Origin: Bacillota bacterium
Lineage (GTDB): Bacteria; Bacillota; Clostridia; Peptostreptococcales; Anaerovoracaceae
Assembly: GCA_017523605.1 (NCBI GenBank)
Contig: JAFWVZ010000071.1
Location: forward strand, 1-10,651
Direction: 5' to 3'
Length of the DNA: 10,651 bases
Shown here: one piece after another, positions 1 to 6,373 of the stretch
Position numbering within the stretch: position 1 is the first letter of the stretch
Layout of the letters: each line of letters begins with the position of its first letter
Notes under the pieces: model-generated
Told to the model about the DNA's origin: nothing
Databases searched by the model: none
What the model saw: only the letters and a program-made list of their open reading frames with translations
Program-made: the position numbers and the translations under genes

Positions 1-1
1 C

Positions 2-541
2 GGCATTCCCTACGGAGAGATACCCATCAACACCGTATACATAGACGACAACAGCAGCTCGCACTTTAACGTTTTCAAGGATTCCTACAGGATATACAAG
101 CCTATAATTCTGTTCGTTCTGGGATCCTGCATCGCTACGGTAGTGGATCTTGTAGTGTTCACCGTACTTAACGCGCTTACGGAAAAGGGCGTGGGCATAT
201 TCGCGGCCGCTGCGGCGTTCATAAACAAGCATTTCATAAAGGATTACACGACTGCCAGCCTGTTCGTTCCTACTGCCGCAGCAAGGATCATATCTTCGCT
301 GGTGGACTACAATTTCAGCAGGACGAAGGTGTTCGGCAGCAAAGCTCCGGCCAGGAAGACGATCTGGAAATACTACATCATATGCGCGGTCAGGATGATC
401 CTTTCCTGGCTGTTCCTGAGCTTCCTCACCAACATACTGCACGCGCAGGGGATTATCGTTACGCTGCTTAAGATAGTAGTGGACCTGATCCTGTTCTTCA
501 TCAGCTACAACTGGCAGCGCAAGTGGGTCTTTAAGAAATAA
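2..541 (+). CDS. Family 2 glycosyltransferase fused to a GtrA domain, 3' part
   Basis: The reading frame is open from the window edge, so the N-terminus lies outside; 179 residues are visible. The first ~35 residues (PYGEIPINTVYIDDNSSSHF, then RIYK) match the end of a dolichyl-phosphate-mannose-synthase-like GT2 domain joined to GtrA. The rest is a GtrA-type membrane domain of about four helices, with the family's paired NF/NW-x-x-x-K-VF signatures (DYNFSRTKVF and NWQRKWVF near the C-terminus). Family knowledge: the GT2 part makes a polyprenyl-phosphate sugar, and GtrA is thought to help flip it or use it across the membrane for cell-surface glycosylation. A GTG at 143 is in frame, but the coding signature runs well upstream of it, so it is not the start. 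The gene ends at TAA and is followed by a strong terminator. The substrate sugar cannot be read from this fragment. Confidence 0.85.
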   Translation, partial: GIPYGEIPINTVYIDDNSSSHFNVFKDSYRIYKPIILFVLGSCIATVVDLVVFTVLNALTEKGVGIFAAAAAFINKHFIKDYTTASLFVPTAAARIISSLVDYNFSRTKVFGSKAPARKTIWKYYIICAVRMILSWLFLSFLTNILHAQGIIVTLLKIVVDLILFFISYNWQRKWVFKK

Positions 542-580
542 CGGCACACATTTCAGGCAGAAACGGCACAGTAAACGTCT

Positions 581-607
581 CCGGACCTTTAACGGGTCCG
601 GTTTTTT
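581..607 (+). terminator. Rho-independent terminator after the GtrA gene
   Basis: A perfect 7-bp GC-rich stem (CCGGACC at 581-587 with GGTCCGG at 595-601) encloses a 7-base loop and is followed at once by six Ts (602-607). It lies 40 bases after the GtrA stop codon and should isolate that gene from radC. Confidence 0.9.
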
Positions 608-616
608 GTTTATCAT
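588..616 (+). promoter_or_regulatory. Candidate radC promoter overlapping the terminator
   Basis: TATCAT at 611-616 is one base from the -10 consensus. Seventeen bases upstream, TTTAAC (588-593) is a poor -35 match (3 of 6) and lies in the loop of the preceding terminator hairpin. Only 32 bases separate the T run from the radC start, so a promoter for radC must be near here or radC depends on readthrough. The -35 is weak, so this is tentative. Confidence 0.35.
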
Positions 617-639
617 TCCGGTAAAAAAGGAGGTCAGGG

Positions 640-1323
640 ATGATGTCGACCATAAAACAAATGCCAGACAGCGAAAGACCGCGCGAAAAGCTGCTCGGGA
701 CAGGGGCTCATGGACTGTCAAACACGGAACTTATTGCACTTATCGTATCCAACGGAACAAGGGACCGTAGCGCGCTTGCCGTATCATCAGAGATACTTGC
801 TCTGGAACGCGACGGCCTTAAAGGCCTCAGTAACTGTCAGCCGGAGGAGTTCATGAAGGTCAAAGGCGTTGGGGAGGCCCTTGCATGCAGGCTGTGCGCT
901 GCCATCGAGCTTGGACGAAGGATAGCTTTCTGTGTGCCGGAGGATAAAAAAGTAATGGACAGACCGGCGGCAGCCGCGGATGTATTCATGAAGGATCTTA
1001 GGCATCTGCAGAAAGAAAAGATATGTCTTGCGATGCTAAACGCGAAAGGGGAGATAATGGCCAGGGAGGAGATAGCGTCGGGCGGCCTTTCTTCCGCGTG
1101 CATAAGCCCGAGGGAAGTATTCTCCAACGCAGTAAGAAAGGGCGCTTATGCCGTGGTACTGGCTCATAATCACCCAAGCGGGGACCCTACGCCCAGCGCC
1201 GAGGACATCGCGCTTACCAAAAGAGTAGTTCAGGCCGGCGATCTTTTGGGGATAAAGCTGGAAGATCACATAATTATCGGAGACGGTCGTTACATAAGCC
1301 TTAGAGAGGCAGGAATTATTTAA
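640..1323 (+). CDS. radC: RadC family JAB/JAMM-domain protein
   Basis: A 227-residue protein matching RadC (YeeS/DUF2466) over its full length. Residues 10-45 carry the conserved N-terminal stretch (RPREKLL...LSNTELIALIVSNGT). Residues 71-94 are a helix-hairpin-helix (VKGVGEALACRL). The C-terminal half is the JAMM metalloprotease-like domain with HNHPSG at 176-181 and S186/D189, i.e. the HxH...SxxD zinc set intact. Despite the name, RadC is not established as a DNA repair protein, and its biochemical activity remains unclear. Two ATGs lie in tandem (640 and 643) behind AAGGAGGT at 627-634. The second gives an 8-base spacing and the first 5, so Met2 may be the true start. The gene stands alone between two terminator/promoter boundaries rather than beside maf or mreBCD, where it often sits in Bacillota. 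Confidence 0.95.
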   Translation: MMSTIKQMPDSERPREKLLGTGAHGLSNTELIALIVSNGTRDRSALAVSSEILALERDGLKGLSNCQPEEFMKVKGVGEALACRLCAAIELGRRIAFCVPEDKKVMDRPAAAADVFMKDLRHLQKEKICLAMLNAKGEIMAREEIASGGLSSACISPREVFSNAVRKGAYAVVLAHNHPSGDPTPSAEDIALTKRVVQAGDLLGIKLEDHIIIGDGRYISLREAGII

Positions 1324-1373
1324 GGAAATAAAGTAAATCGTACATTTCTCCTATATCTTTTGCCCTTAAAGTG

Positions 1374-1382
1374 TGTTACAAT
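1374..1382 (+). promoter_or_regulatory. Candidate extended -10 promoter for the MinD-like gene
   Basis: TACAAT at 1377-1382 is preceded by TGT (1374-1376), which together make an extended -10 (TGn-TACAAT). No good -35 is seen at 16-18 bases, which suits an extended -10 promoter. A transcript would start near 1389 and give a ~25-base leader carrying GGAAGGG at 1402-1408 before the ATG. Confidence 0.45.
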
Positions 1383-1413
1383 ACTACGCAACACTTTTCA
1401 CGGAAGGGATCCG

Positions 1414-2133
1414 ATGGGCAAGATAATACTGTCGTGCTCCGGCAGCGGAGGAACAGGAAAAACTACATTCGCGGTAAATTTAAGCGTGGCGGCAGCCAGG
1501 CAGGGGCTTAACGTACTCCTGCTGGATCTTAACATGGGAAGGCGCAACGCGGACATCTACCTTGGAATGGAAGATCGCATCCTTTTCGACCTGGGAGACG
1601 TCGTATCCGGTCTCTGCAAGCTGGATAAAGCAATAATACACCACGATCTCTGCCCCGGCCTAAGCCTTCTGTCCTGCCCGCAGTACAGGGAGATAGACGG
1701 TCTGAGCCCGGGACACGTAAAGGCGCTCTACGACGTCCTCAGGAACCGTTTCGATGTCGTAATAGTGGACTGTCCCGTATCCGTTACCGGAATACTCAGG
1801 ACTTTCGCGTGCGGAGCAGATGCTGCTCTTATGCTTACTGTCCCGGACCATTCTTCCGTCCGCAATACGGAAGCGCTCTGCGAAAAGCTGGAGGAACTGG
1901 GTGTTTCGGAAAGATACTACGCTATCAACCGCATAGACAGACAGTATTCGGATTCGGACAACATTCCGGGCATCAATTACATAACCAGATCCATAAACGC
2001 TCCGCTCGTGGGCATGGTATCGGAGGAACCGGGCATCCATATCTCCAACAATTCTGGCATTCCGGCGGCTCTTGCCGACGGCAGCGACATTGCCCGCAGG
2101 TTCGCGGACATTGCTTCCAGGATAACCGCATAG
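1414..2133 (+). CDS. MinD/ParA-like P-loop ATPase with degenerate active site
   Basis: A 239-residue protein aligning without gaps to the N-terminal part of MinD: SGSGGTGKTT (9-18) is the P-loop, LLLDLNMGRRNADIYLG (35-51) the switch I region, VVIVDCP (115-121) the Walker B region, and PDHSSVRN (144-151) matches MinD's PEVSSVRD. The deviant Walker A lysine (K11 in E. coli MinD) is Ser here, and the switch-I aspartate at position 40 is Asn; the P-loop K16 and D38 remain. The C-terminus (ARRFADIASRITA) is short and only weakly like the MinD membrane helix, and total length is some 25-30 residues below typical MinD. ATG 1414 is chosen over upstream in-frame non-ATG starts because GGAAGGG sits just before it and homology begins there. 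No minC, minE or parB is adjacent, and the gene is flanked by its own promoter and terminator. A division or localisation role is an inference from family only. Confidence 0.85.
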   Translation: MGKIILSCSGSGGTGKTTFAVNLSVAAARQGLNVLLLDLNMGRRNADIYLGMEDRILFDLGDVVSGLCKLDKAIIHHDLCPGLSLLSCPQYREIDGLSPGHVKALYDVLRNRFDVVIVDCPVSVTGILRTFACGADAALMLTVPDHSSVRNTEALCEKLEELGVSERYYAINRIDRQYSDSDNIPGINYITRSINAPLVGMVSEEPGIHISNNSGIPAALADGSDIARRFADIASRITA

Positions 2134-2146
2134 ACCAGTAAAACAC

Positions 2147-2182
2147 AGCAGCCGGGAGGTCCTTTACCCCCGGCTGTTTTTT
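2147..2182 (+). terminator. Rho-independent terminator after the MinD-like gene
   Basis: An 8-bp perfect stem, CAGCCGGG (2149-2156) with CCCGGCTG (2169-2176), extends by a G-T and an A-T pair at its base. It encloses a 12-base loop and runs into six Ts (2177-2182). It begins 14 bases after the TAG stop. Confidence 0.93.
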
Positions 2183-2183
2183 A

Positions 2184-2213
2184 TTGACATCATTATTATA
2201 CATATTGTATTAT
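2184..2213 (+). promoter_or_regulatory. Sigma-A type promoter for rny
   Basis: A perfect -35 TTGACA (2184-2189) and TATTAT (2208-2213, 5 of 6) are 18 bases apart in an AT-rich island. The -35 begins two bases after the T run of the preceding terminator. Predicted start near 2220 gives an AT-rich leader of about 60 bases before the rny ATG, in which I see no riboswitch-like fold. Confidence 0.75.
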
Positions 2214-2279
2214 TTATAGAGATTTATATCAACATATCGTTTTATATAGATCCAAATCAGAATAACAAGGAGAACAAAT

Positions 2280-3842
2280 ATGGTTGAACATGGACAGCCC
2301 TTCCCGTGGGTGATCGTTTGTGTTGTGGCTGTTGTTTTTCTGCTTGTCGGAATACTTGTTGGATATATCTTAAGAAAGTCAAAAGCTGAAAAGACTATCG
2401 GAAGTGCCGAGACACAGGCTAAGAATCTTATCCTGGACGCAGAAAACAGAGCTGAAGCACTGAGAAAGGAACTGGTCGCCGAGGCCAAGTCCGAGGCTCA
2501 CCAGATAAAGGTGGAAGCCGAGAAGGACATAAAGGAGCGCAGGGACGACGTAAAGAAATCCGAACGCAGGATAACACAGAAAGAAGAATCTGTGGACAGA
2601 AAGCTGGAGTCCATAGAAAAGAAAGAAGAAGACATCCAGCGCAGACAGCAGTCGCTGAAAGACAAGGAAAAGAACGTAGACGATATCATAAAGAAGCAGA
2701 TCGCGGAACTGGAGAGGATTTCCGGATGCACCGCCGAAGAAGCCAAGCAGCTGCTCTTAAGAGATCTCGAAAAGGACATCCGCCACGAGGCGTCCGTAAT
2801 GATAAAGGACATAGAGTCCAAGGCCAAGGACGAGGCGGACAAGAAGGCAAAAGACATAATCGTAGGCGCCATCCAGCGCTGCGCGGCAGACACCGTCGCC
2901 GAGAGCACCATCTCGGTGGTAAGCCTCCCCAGCGACGACATGAAGGGCCGCATAATCGGCCGCGAAGGCCGCAACATCAGAGCCATAGAGACCGCTACCG
3001 GCGTAGACCTCATAATAGATGATACTCCGGAAGCCATCGTAGTCTCTTCCTTCGATCCTGTAAGAAGAGAGATCGCAAGGATAGCTCTGGAAAAGCTTAT
3101 CGTCGACGGCCGCATCCATCCTGCCCGCATAGAGGAAATGGTGGAGAAGGCTACCAAGGAAGTCAACGCCGTCATCAAGAAGGAAGGCGAAGAAGCCGTA
3201 TTCGAGATCGGATGCCACAACGTACATCCGGAGCTCGTAAAACTTCTGGGAAGACTTCACTACAGGACCAGCTACGGACAGAACGTTCTGTCGCACTCCA
3301 GAGAAGTTGCTCACCTGGCCGGACTCATGGCCGGAGAGCTTGGTTTCGACGTTGCCCTTGCCAAGAGGGCAGGACTCTTCCACGATATAGGCAAAGCTCT
3401 GGATCACGAGATACAGGGCACCCACGTGGACATAGGCATAGACGTGCTCCGCAAGTACAAGGAGCCGGAAGCCGTGATAGACGGCATGGCTTCGCACCAC
3501 GGCGATTACGAGCCCAAGAGCGCGGAAGCTGTACTGGTAGCTGCCGCGGATGCTCTTTCCGCCGCAAGGCCGGGCGCCAGAAGAGAGACTCTGGACACGT
3601 ATATCAAGAGGCTCCAGAAGCTGGAAGAGATCGCAAATACCACACCGGGCGTCGAATCATCCTACGCCATCCAGGCAGGCCGCGAGATACGCATAATCGC
3701 AAAGCCGGACCAGATATCGGACGATTCCATGCCGATGCTGGCCAGAGACATCTCCAAACGGATAGAGAGCGAGCTCGAATATCCGGGCCAGATAAAGGTA
3801 AACGTCATCAGGGAAACGAGAGCGATAGATTACGCCAAGTAG
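2280..3842 (+). CDS. rny: Ribonuclease Y
   Basis: A 520-residue protein, the same length as B. subtilis RNase Y. Domains in order: one N-terminal membrane helix (about 10-31), a long charged coiled coil (about 35-200, rich in Lys/Glu), a KH RNA-binding domain (about 210-275) with the GREG loop at 227-230, and an HD domain with the metal-binding LFHDIGKA, H368 and D369, the positions known to be catalytic in B. subtilis. The C-terminal domain ends in NVIRETRAIDYAK, typical of the family. The enzyme is a membrane-bound endonuclease that starts decay and processing of many mRNAs in Gram-positive bacteria. AAGGAG at 2267-2272 lies 7 bases before the ATG. It has its own promoter. A GC-rich hairpin after the stop may only partly stop transcription into the desulfurase gene. 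Confidence 0.98.
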   Translation: MVEHGQPFPWVIVCVVAVVFLLVGILVGYILRKSKAEKTIGSAETQAKNLILDAENRAEALRKELVAEAKSEAHQIKVEAEKDIKERRDDVKKSERRITQKEESVDRKLESIEKKEEDIQRRQQSLKDKEKNVDDIIKKQIAELERISGCTAEEAKQLLLRDLEKDIRHEASVMIKDIESKAKDEADKKAKDIIVGAIQRCAADTVAESTISVVSLPSDDMKGRIIGREGRNIRAIETATGVDLIIDDTPEAIVVSSFDPVRREIARIALEKLIVDGRIHPARIEEMVEKATKEVNAVIKKEGEEAVFEIGCHNVHPELVKLLGRLHYRTSYGQNVLSHSREVAHLAGLMAGELGFDVALAKRAGLFHDIGKALDHEIQGTHVDIGIDVLRKYKEPEAVIDGMASHHGDYEPKSAEAVLVAAADALSAARPGARRETLDTYIKRLQKLEEIANTTPGVESSYAIQAGREIRIIAKPDQISDDSMPMLARDISKRIESELEYPGQIKVNVIRETRAIDYAK

Positions 3843-3850
3843 AACACAAA

Positions 3851-3879
3851 GGGCCCGCAGAGATGCGGGCCCGAGTTTT
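3851..3879 (+). terminator. GC-rich hairpin with short T run between rny and the desulfurase gene
   Basis: A perfect 8-bp, all-GC stem (GGGCCCGC at 3851-3858 with GCGGGCCC at 3865-3872) encloses a six-base loop. Only four Ts follow, after three non-T bases (GAG), so it is a weak candidate for a terminator. It sits 8 bases after the rny stop and 16 bases before the next ATG. It may be a leaky terminator, a 3'-end stabiliser or a processing site. Confidence 0.6.
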
Positions 3880-3888
3880 GAGAACGGA

Positions 3889-5046
3889 ATGCATATAATA
3901 TATCTGGACAACAGCGCGACAACAAGACCTTCTCCCGAAGCCGCGGAGGCAGCGGAAAGGACCATACGCGCAAACTTCGGAAACCCCTCCAGCCTCTACA
4001 GGCTTGGTCTTGACGCGGAGAAAGAAGTAAAGGCCGCAAGGAAGTCTGTCGCGTCCTGCTTCGGTGCTTCGGATACGGAGGTGTTCTTTACCTCCGGCGG
4101 CACGGAGAGCGACGACACCGCTCTGTTCGGGGTCTGGGAGTCCAGAAAGAAGCAGGGCAGCAGGATAATAAGCACGGCGGTGGAACATCCCGCGGTCCTA
4201 AGGTGCCTGGACGTTCTTAAGGCAAGGGGCGCGGACGTGGTGCTCGTTCCTGTAAAAAGGGACGGGAATCCGGACATGGAGGCGTTTAAGGAAGCTCTTA
4301 CGGACAGTACCGTGCTTGTTAGCGTCATGCATGTGAACAACGAGACCGGAGCCATCTTCCCGGTCGAAGAGATATCCTCCGTAATACGCAAGAGGTTCGG
4401 AAACGACCCGGCCGCAAGGCCTCTTCTGCATTCCGACTGCGTGCAGAGCCTGGGCAAGATCCCTGTGGACGTAAGGAAGACGGGCGTTGATCTTGCGAGC
4501 TTTTCCGCGCACAAGATCCACGGGATAAAAGGCAGCGGAGCGCTGTATCTTAGGAGCGGACTTCACATTCCGCCTTTCATCTACGGCGGAGGACAGGAGA
4601 AGAATTTCAGGTCCGGCACGGAGAACGTGCCGGGAATAGCTGCTTTCGGAGCTGCGGCGGAGGAACTGAAGCTTCCGGATCCGGCGCCCGCAAAAAAACT
4701 TAAGGAACTAATACTAAGCGAGATCCCTGATGTGAGGATCAACTCTCCCGGGGACGGATGCCCGCTGATACTGAACGTCAGTTTCCTTGGATGCAGGGCG
4801 GAGGTGCTTCTGCACATGCTGGAGCAGGACGGGATATGCGTATCAACAGGCTCGGCCTGCAGTTCCAAAAGCAAGGGCAGCCACGTGCTGTCCGCAATGG
4901 GTCTTTCTCCGGAGGAGATAGAAGGCGCGCTGCGTTTCAGCTTCTGCCGGGACAACACCTTGGAAGAAGTAGAATTCGTTGCGGAAAGACTCGTAAAATA
5001 CACAAGCGATCAAAGGAGGCTGCGGAGCGCGTTCCGCAAAAGATAG
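3889..5046 (+). CDS. nifS: Cysteine desulfurase, NifS/IscS family, partner of ThiI
   Basis: A 385-residue PLP enzyme that removes sulfur from L-cysteine as a protein-bound persulfide. Visible landmarks: YLDNSATT at 5-12; TSGGTESDD (68-76) for cofactor phosphate; H100 in the VEHPAV motif; D183 and Q186 (SDCVQ) contacting the PLP ring; SAHKIHG with the Schiff-base Lys at 209; RSGTENV at 241-247; and the persulfide Cys324 in STGSACSSK, a loop of the group I type. Its stop codon touches the start of thiI, the arrangement of nifZ-thiI in B. subtilis, where the desulfurase is dedicated to tRNA 4-thiouridine. I infer the same role, though service to Fe-S assembly cannot be excluded. The start has a poor ribosome binding site (GAGAACGGA) just after a GC-rich hairpin. 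No other start fits, since the family motif begins four residues in. The symbol is at family level. Confidence 0.95.
   Translation: MHIIYLDNSATTRPSPEAAEAAERTIRANFGNPSSLYRLGLDAEKEVKAARKSVASCFGASDTEVFFTSGGTESDDTALFGVWESRKKQGSRIISTAVEHPAVLRCLDVLKARGADVVLVPVKRDGNPDMEAFKEALTDSTVLVSVMHVNNETGAIFPVEEISSVIRKRFGNDPAARPLLHSDCVQSLGKIPVDVRKTGVDLASFSAHKIHGIKGSGALYLRSGLHIPPFIYGGGQEKNFRSGTENVPGIAAFGAAAEELKLPDPAPAKKLKELILSEIPDVRINSPGDGCPLILNVSFLGCRAEVLLHMLEQDGICVSTGSACSSKSKGSHVLSAMGLSPEEIEGALRFSFCRDNTLEEVEFVAERLVKYTSDQRRLRSAFRKR
5012..5046 (+). promoter_or_regulatory. Remote Shine-Dalgarno and hairpin before thiI
   Basis: A strong ribosome binding site, AAAGGAGG (5012-5019), lies inside the desulfurase gene but 27 bases before the thiI ATG, too far for direct use. 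Between them TGCGGA (5021-5026) and TCCGCA (5033-5038) form a 6-bp stem with a six-base loop. Folded, this leaves about 9 unpaired bases between Shine-Dalgarno and ATG, a near-ideal spacing. No other good site is seen just upstream of thiI. Initiation here may use the folded form, or ribosomes ending on the abutting TAG may restart. Confidence 0.5.
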
Positions 5047-6261
5047 ATGCAGGACATAAAAGAGAACGTTTACATAGTACGCTGCGGCGAGACCGCTCTT
5101 AAGGGGCAGAACAAACCGTATTTCGAGCGCATGCTGGTCCAGAAGATAAAGAAGATGCTAAAGGGCACCGAAGGCGTAAGCGTAGAGCGCACGGACGGAC
5201 TTATCTTTGTTAGGACGACTCCGGACATCCCCCGCGAAGACATACTTAAGCGTGTGGGAAGGGTGTTCGGCGTGGATTCCATAAGCCCCGCGCAGGAGAT
5301 AGACATAACCGGTCTTACTGCGGATGAGGCTCTGGACAAGACCGGGAAGGCAGCCGTTGAGATAATGAACGGCCTTATCGAGTCCAAGGGAATAAAGACC
5401 TTTAAGATAGAAGCCCGCAGGGCGGACAAGGCGTTCCCCGTGGAGAGCCCGCAGATAGCAAGGCGCATAGGCGCAAGCGTCCTTAAAGGCTGCAAGGTCC
5501 TTAAAGTAGACGTCCACGATCCGGACGCGCTTCTTTTCGTAAATGTCAGGCGCGGCTTCGTATACCTCTACGAGCAGAAGATACTTGCGTTCGGCGGTCT
5601 TCCGATCGGAACCAACGGCAAGGGTCTTGTGCTTCTTTCCGGAGGAATCGATTCGCCGGTGGCCAGCTTCATGATGGCCCACAGAGGCATGGTCCTGGAG
5701 GCTGTGCACTATCATTCCTATCCGTACACTTCCGAGAGGGCCTGGGAAAAGGTTAAGGACCTTGCAAAGATCCTTACGCTGTACACCGGAAGACTGCGCA
5801 TCCACAGCATCAACCTTCTTCCCATACAGGAACAGATCGTTCAGAACTGCCCCGAGGATGAGACCACCATACTTGTGCGCCGCTTCATGATGAGGATAGC
5901 GGAGCGAATAGCTAAGGCAAACGACTGCATGATGCTGATAACCGGCGAGAACCTGGGGCAGGTCGCCAGCCAGACCGCGGAGGCTCTGGTAGTTACCGAC
6001 GCGTCAGTCTCGCTGCCGGTCATGAGACCACTGATAGGCATGGATAAGACGCAGATAATGGACATCGCAAGGGAGATAGGCACATTCGAGACATCCATTC
6101 AGCCTTACGAGGATTGCTGTACCGTGTTCCTGCCCAAGCACCCGGTCACCAAGCCCAAGCTTGCCAGGATACTGGAATCCGAGAGCAGACTGGACTGCGA
6201 GGCCCTTATAGACGCCGCGGTGGCATCAGAAGAGGTAAGCATAATATATCCGGACGACTAG
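5047..6261 (+). CDS. thiI: tRNA 4-thiouridine synthase ThiI
   Basis: A 404-residue ThiI of the Bacillus type. The N-terminal ferredoxin-like region has the family's RCGETALKG at 12-20. A THUMP RNA-binding domain follows (about 60-170), then the adenylating PP-loop domain with LSGGIDSPVA (197-206). The conserved Cys pair in YEDCCTVFLPKHP (354-366) includes the counterpart of E. coli Cys344. The protein ends soon after, so the C-terminal rhodanese domain of E. coli ThiI is absent. The enzyme activates uridine 8 of tRNA with ATP and replaces oxygen with sulfur passed from a cysteine desulfurase, here encoded immediately upstream. A role in thiamin thiazole synthesis is not supported by any neighbour. 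The ATG follows the desulfurase TAG with no gap and in the same frame. A terminator follows about 85 bases downstream. Confidence 0.97.
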   Translation: MQDIKENVYIVRCGETALKGQNKPYFERMLVQKIKKMLKGTEGVSVERTDGLIFVRTTPDIPREDILKRVGRVFGVDSISPAQEIDITGLTADEALDKTGKAAVEIMNGLIESKGIKTFKIEARRADKAFPVESPQIARRIGASVLKGCKVLKVDVHDPDALLFVNVRRGFVYLYEQKILAFGGLPIGTNGKGLVLLSGGIDSPVASFMMAHRGMVLEAVHYHSYPYTSERAWEKVKDLAKILTLYTGRLRIHSINLLPIQEQIVQNCPEDETTILVRRFMMRIAERIAKANDCMMLITGENLGQVASQTAEALVVTDASVSLPVMRPLIGMDKTQIMDIAREIGTFETSIQPYEDCCTVFLPKHPVTKPKLARILESESRLDCEALIDAAVASEEVSIIYPDD

Positions 6262-6316
6262 CGAAGCCCGGACGGACGTCCGGACACTTTGAATACAGGG
6301 ACCGGACTCTCCGGAC
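6250..6316 (+). repeat. Cluster of five CCGGAC repeats with small hairpins after thiI
   Basis: CCGGAC occurs five times in 67 bases (6250, 6268, 6280, 6302, 6311), the first inside the last thiI codons. Two short inverted repeats result: CCGGAC/GTCCGG (6268-6273 with 6278-6283, loop GGAC) and CCGGA/TCCGG (6302-6306 with 6310-6314). Neither is followed by a T run, so they are not terminators. Purpose unknown. Confidence 0.6.
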
Positions 6317-6344
6317 CGCAAAAGTCTGTACCGTTTCTACCAAT

Positions 6345-6373
6345 ACAGCTGTTTACACAAGCAGCTGTTTTTT
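6345..6373 (+). terminator. Rho-independent terminator after thiI
   Basis: ACAGCTG (6345-6351) pairs with CAGCTGT (6362-6368) around a 10-base loop. Six Ts (6368-6373) follow, the first shared with the stem. The stem is shorter and less GC-rich than the other terminators here, but the T run is good. It closes the desulfurase-thiI unit. Confidence 0.78.

Noticed and set aside
1360..1413. Earlier in-frame start for the MinD-like ATPase
   Set aside because: This stretch contains the extended -10 promoter, lacks homology, and ATG 1414 has a ribosome binding site and the family's N-terminus.
2498..3220. Open frame of 240 codons on the minus strand opposite rny
   Set aside because: It is the antisense of the Lys/Glu-rich coiled coil and KH region, which gives a Ser/Met/Phe-rich string with no recognisable domain; rny is unmistakable on the other strand. 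The minus-strand frame at 2757-3500 is rejected likewise.
3212..3898. Plus-strand frame of 228 codons overlapping the end of rny and the start of the desulfurase gene
   Set aside because: Arg/Gly-rich translation typical of an out-of-frame shadow; it covers the HD domain of rny and ends inside the next gene. Its tail begins with an ATG in the hairpin loop (3863), but there is no separate support for a leader peptide.
3894..3899. Perfect TATAAT just inside the desulfurase gene
   Set aside because: It lies after the ATG, no -35 is found at 16-18 bases (CCGAGT region), and a transcript from it would lack the start codon.
4981..5046. Thiamin (TPP) riboswitch ahead of thiI
   Set aside because: No TPP-box-like conserved core was seen, and the region is coding sequence of the desulfurase.
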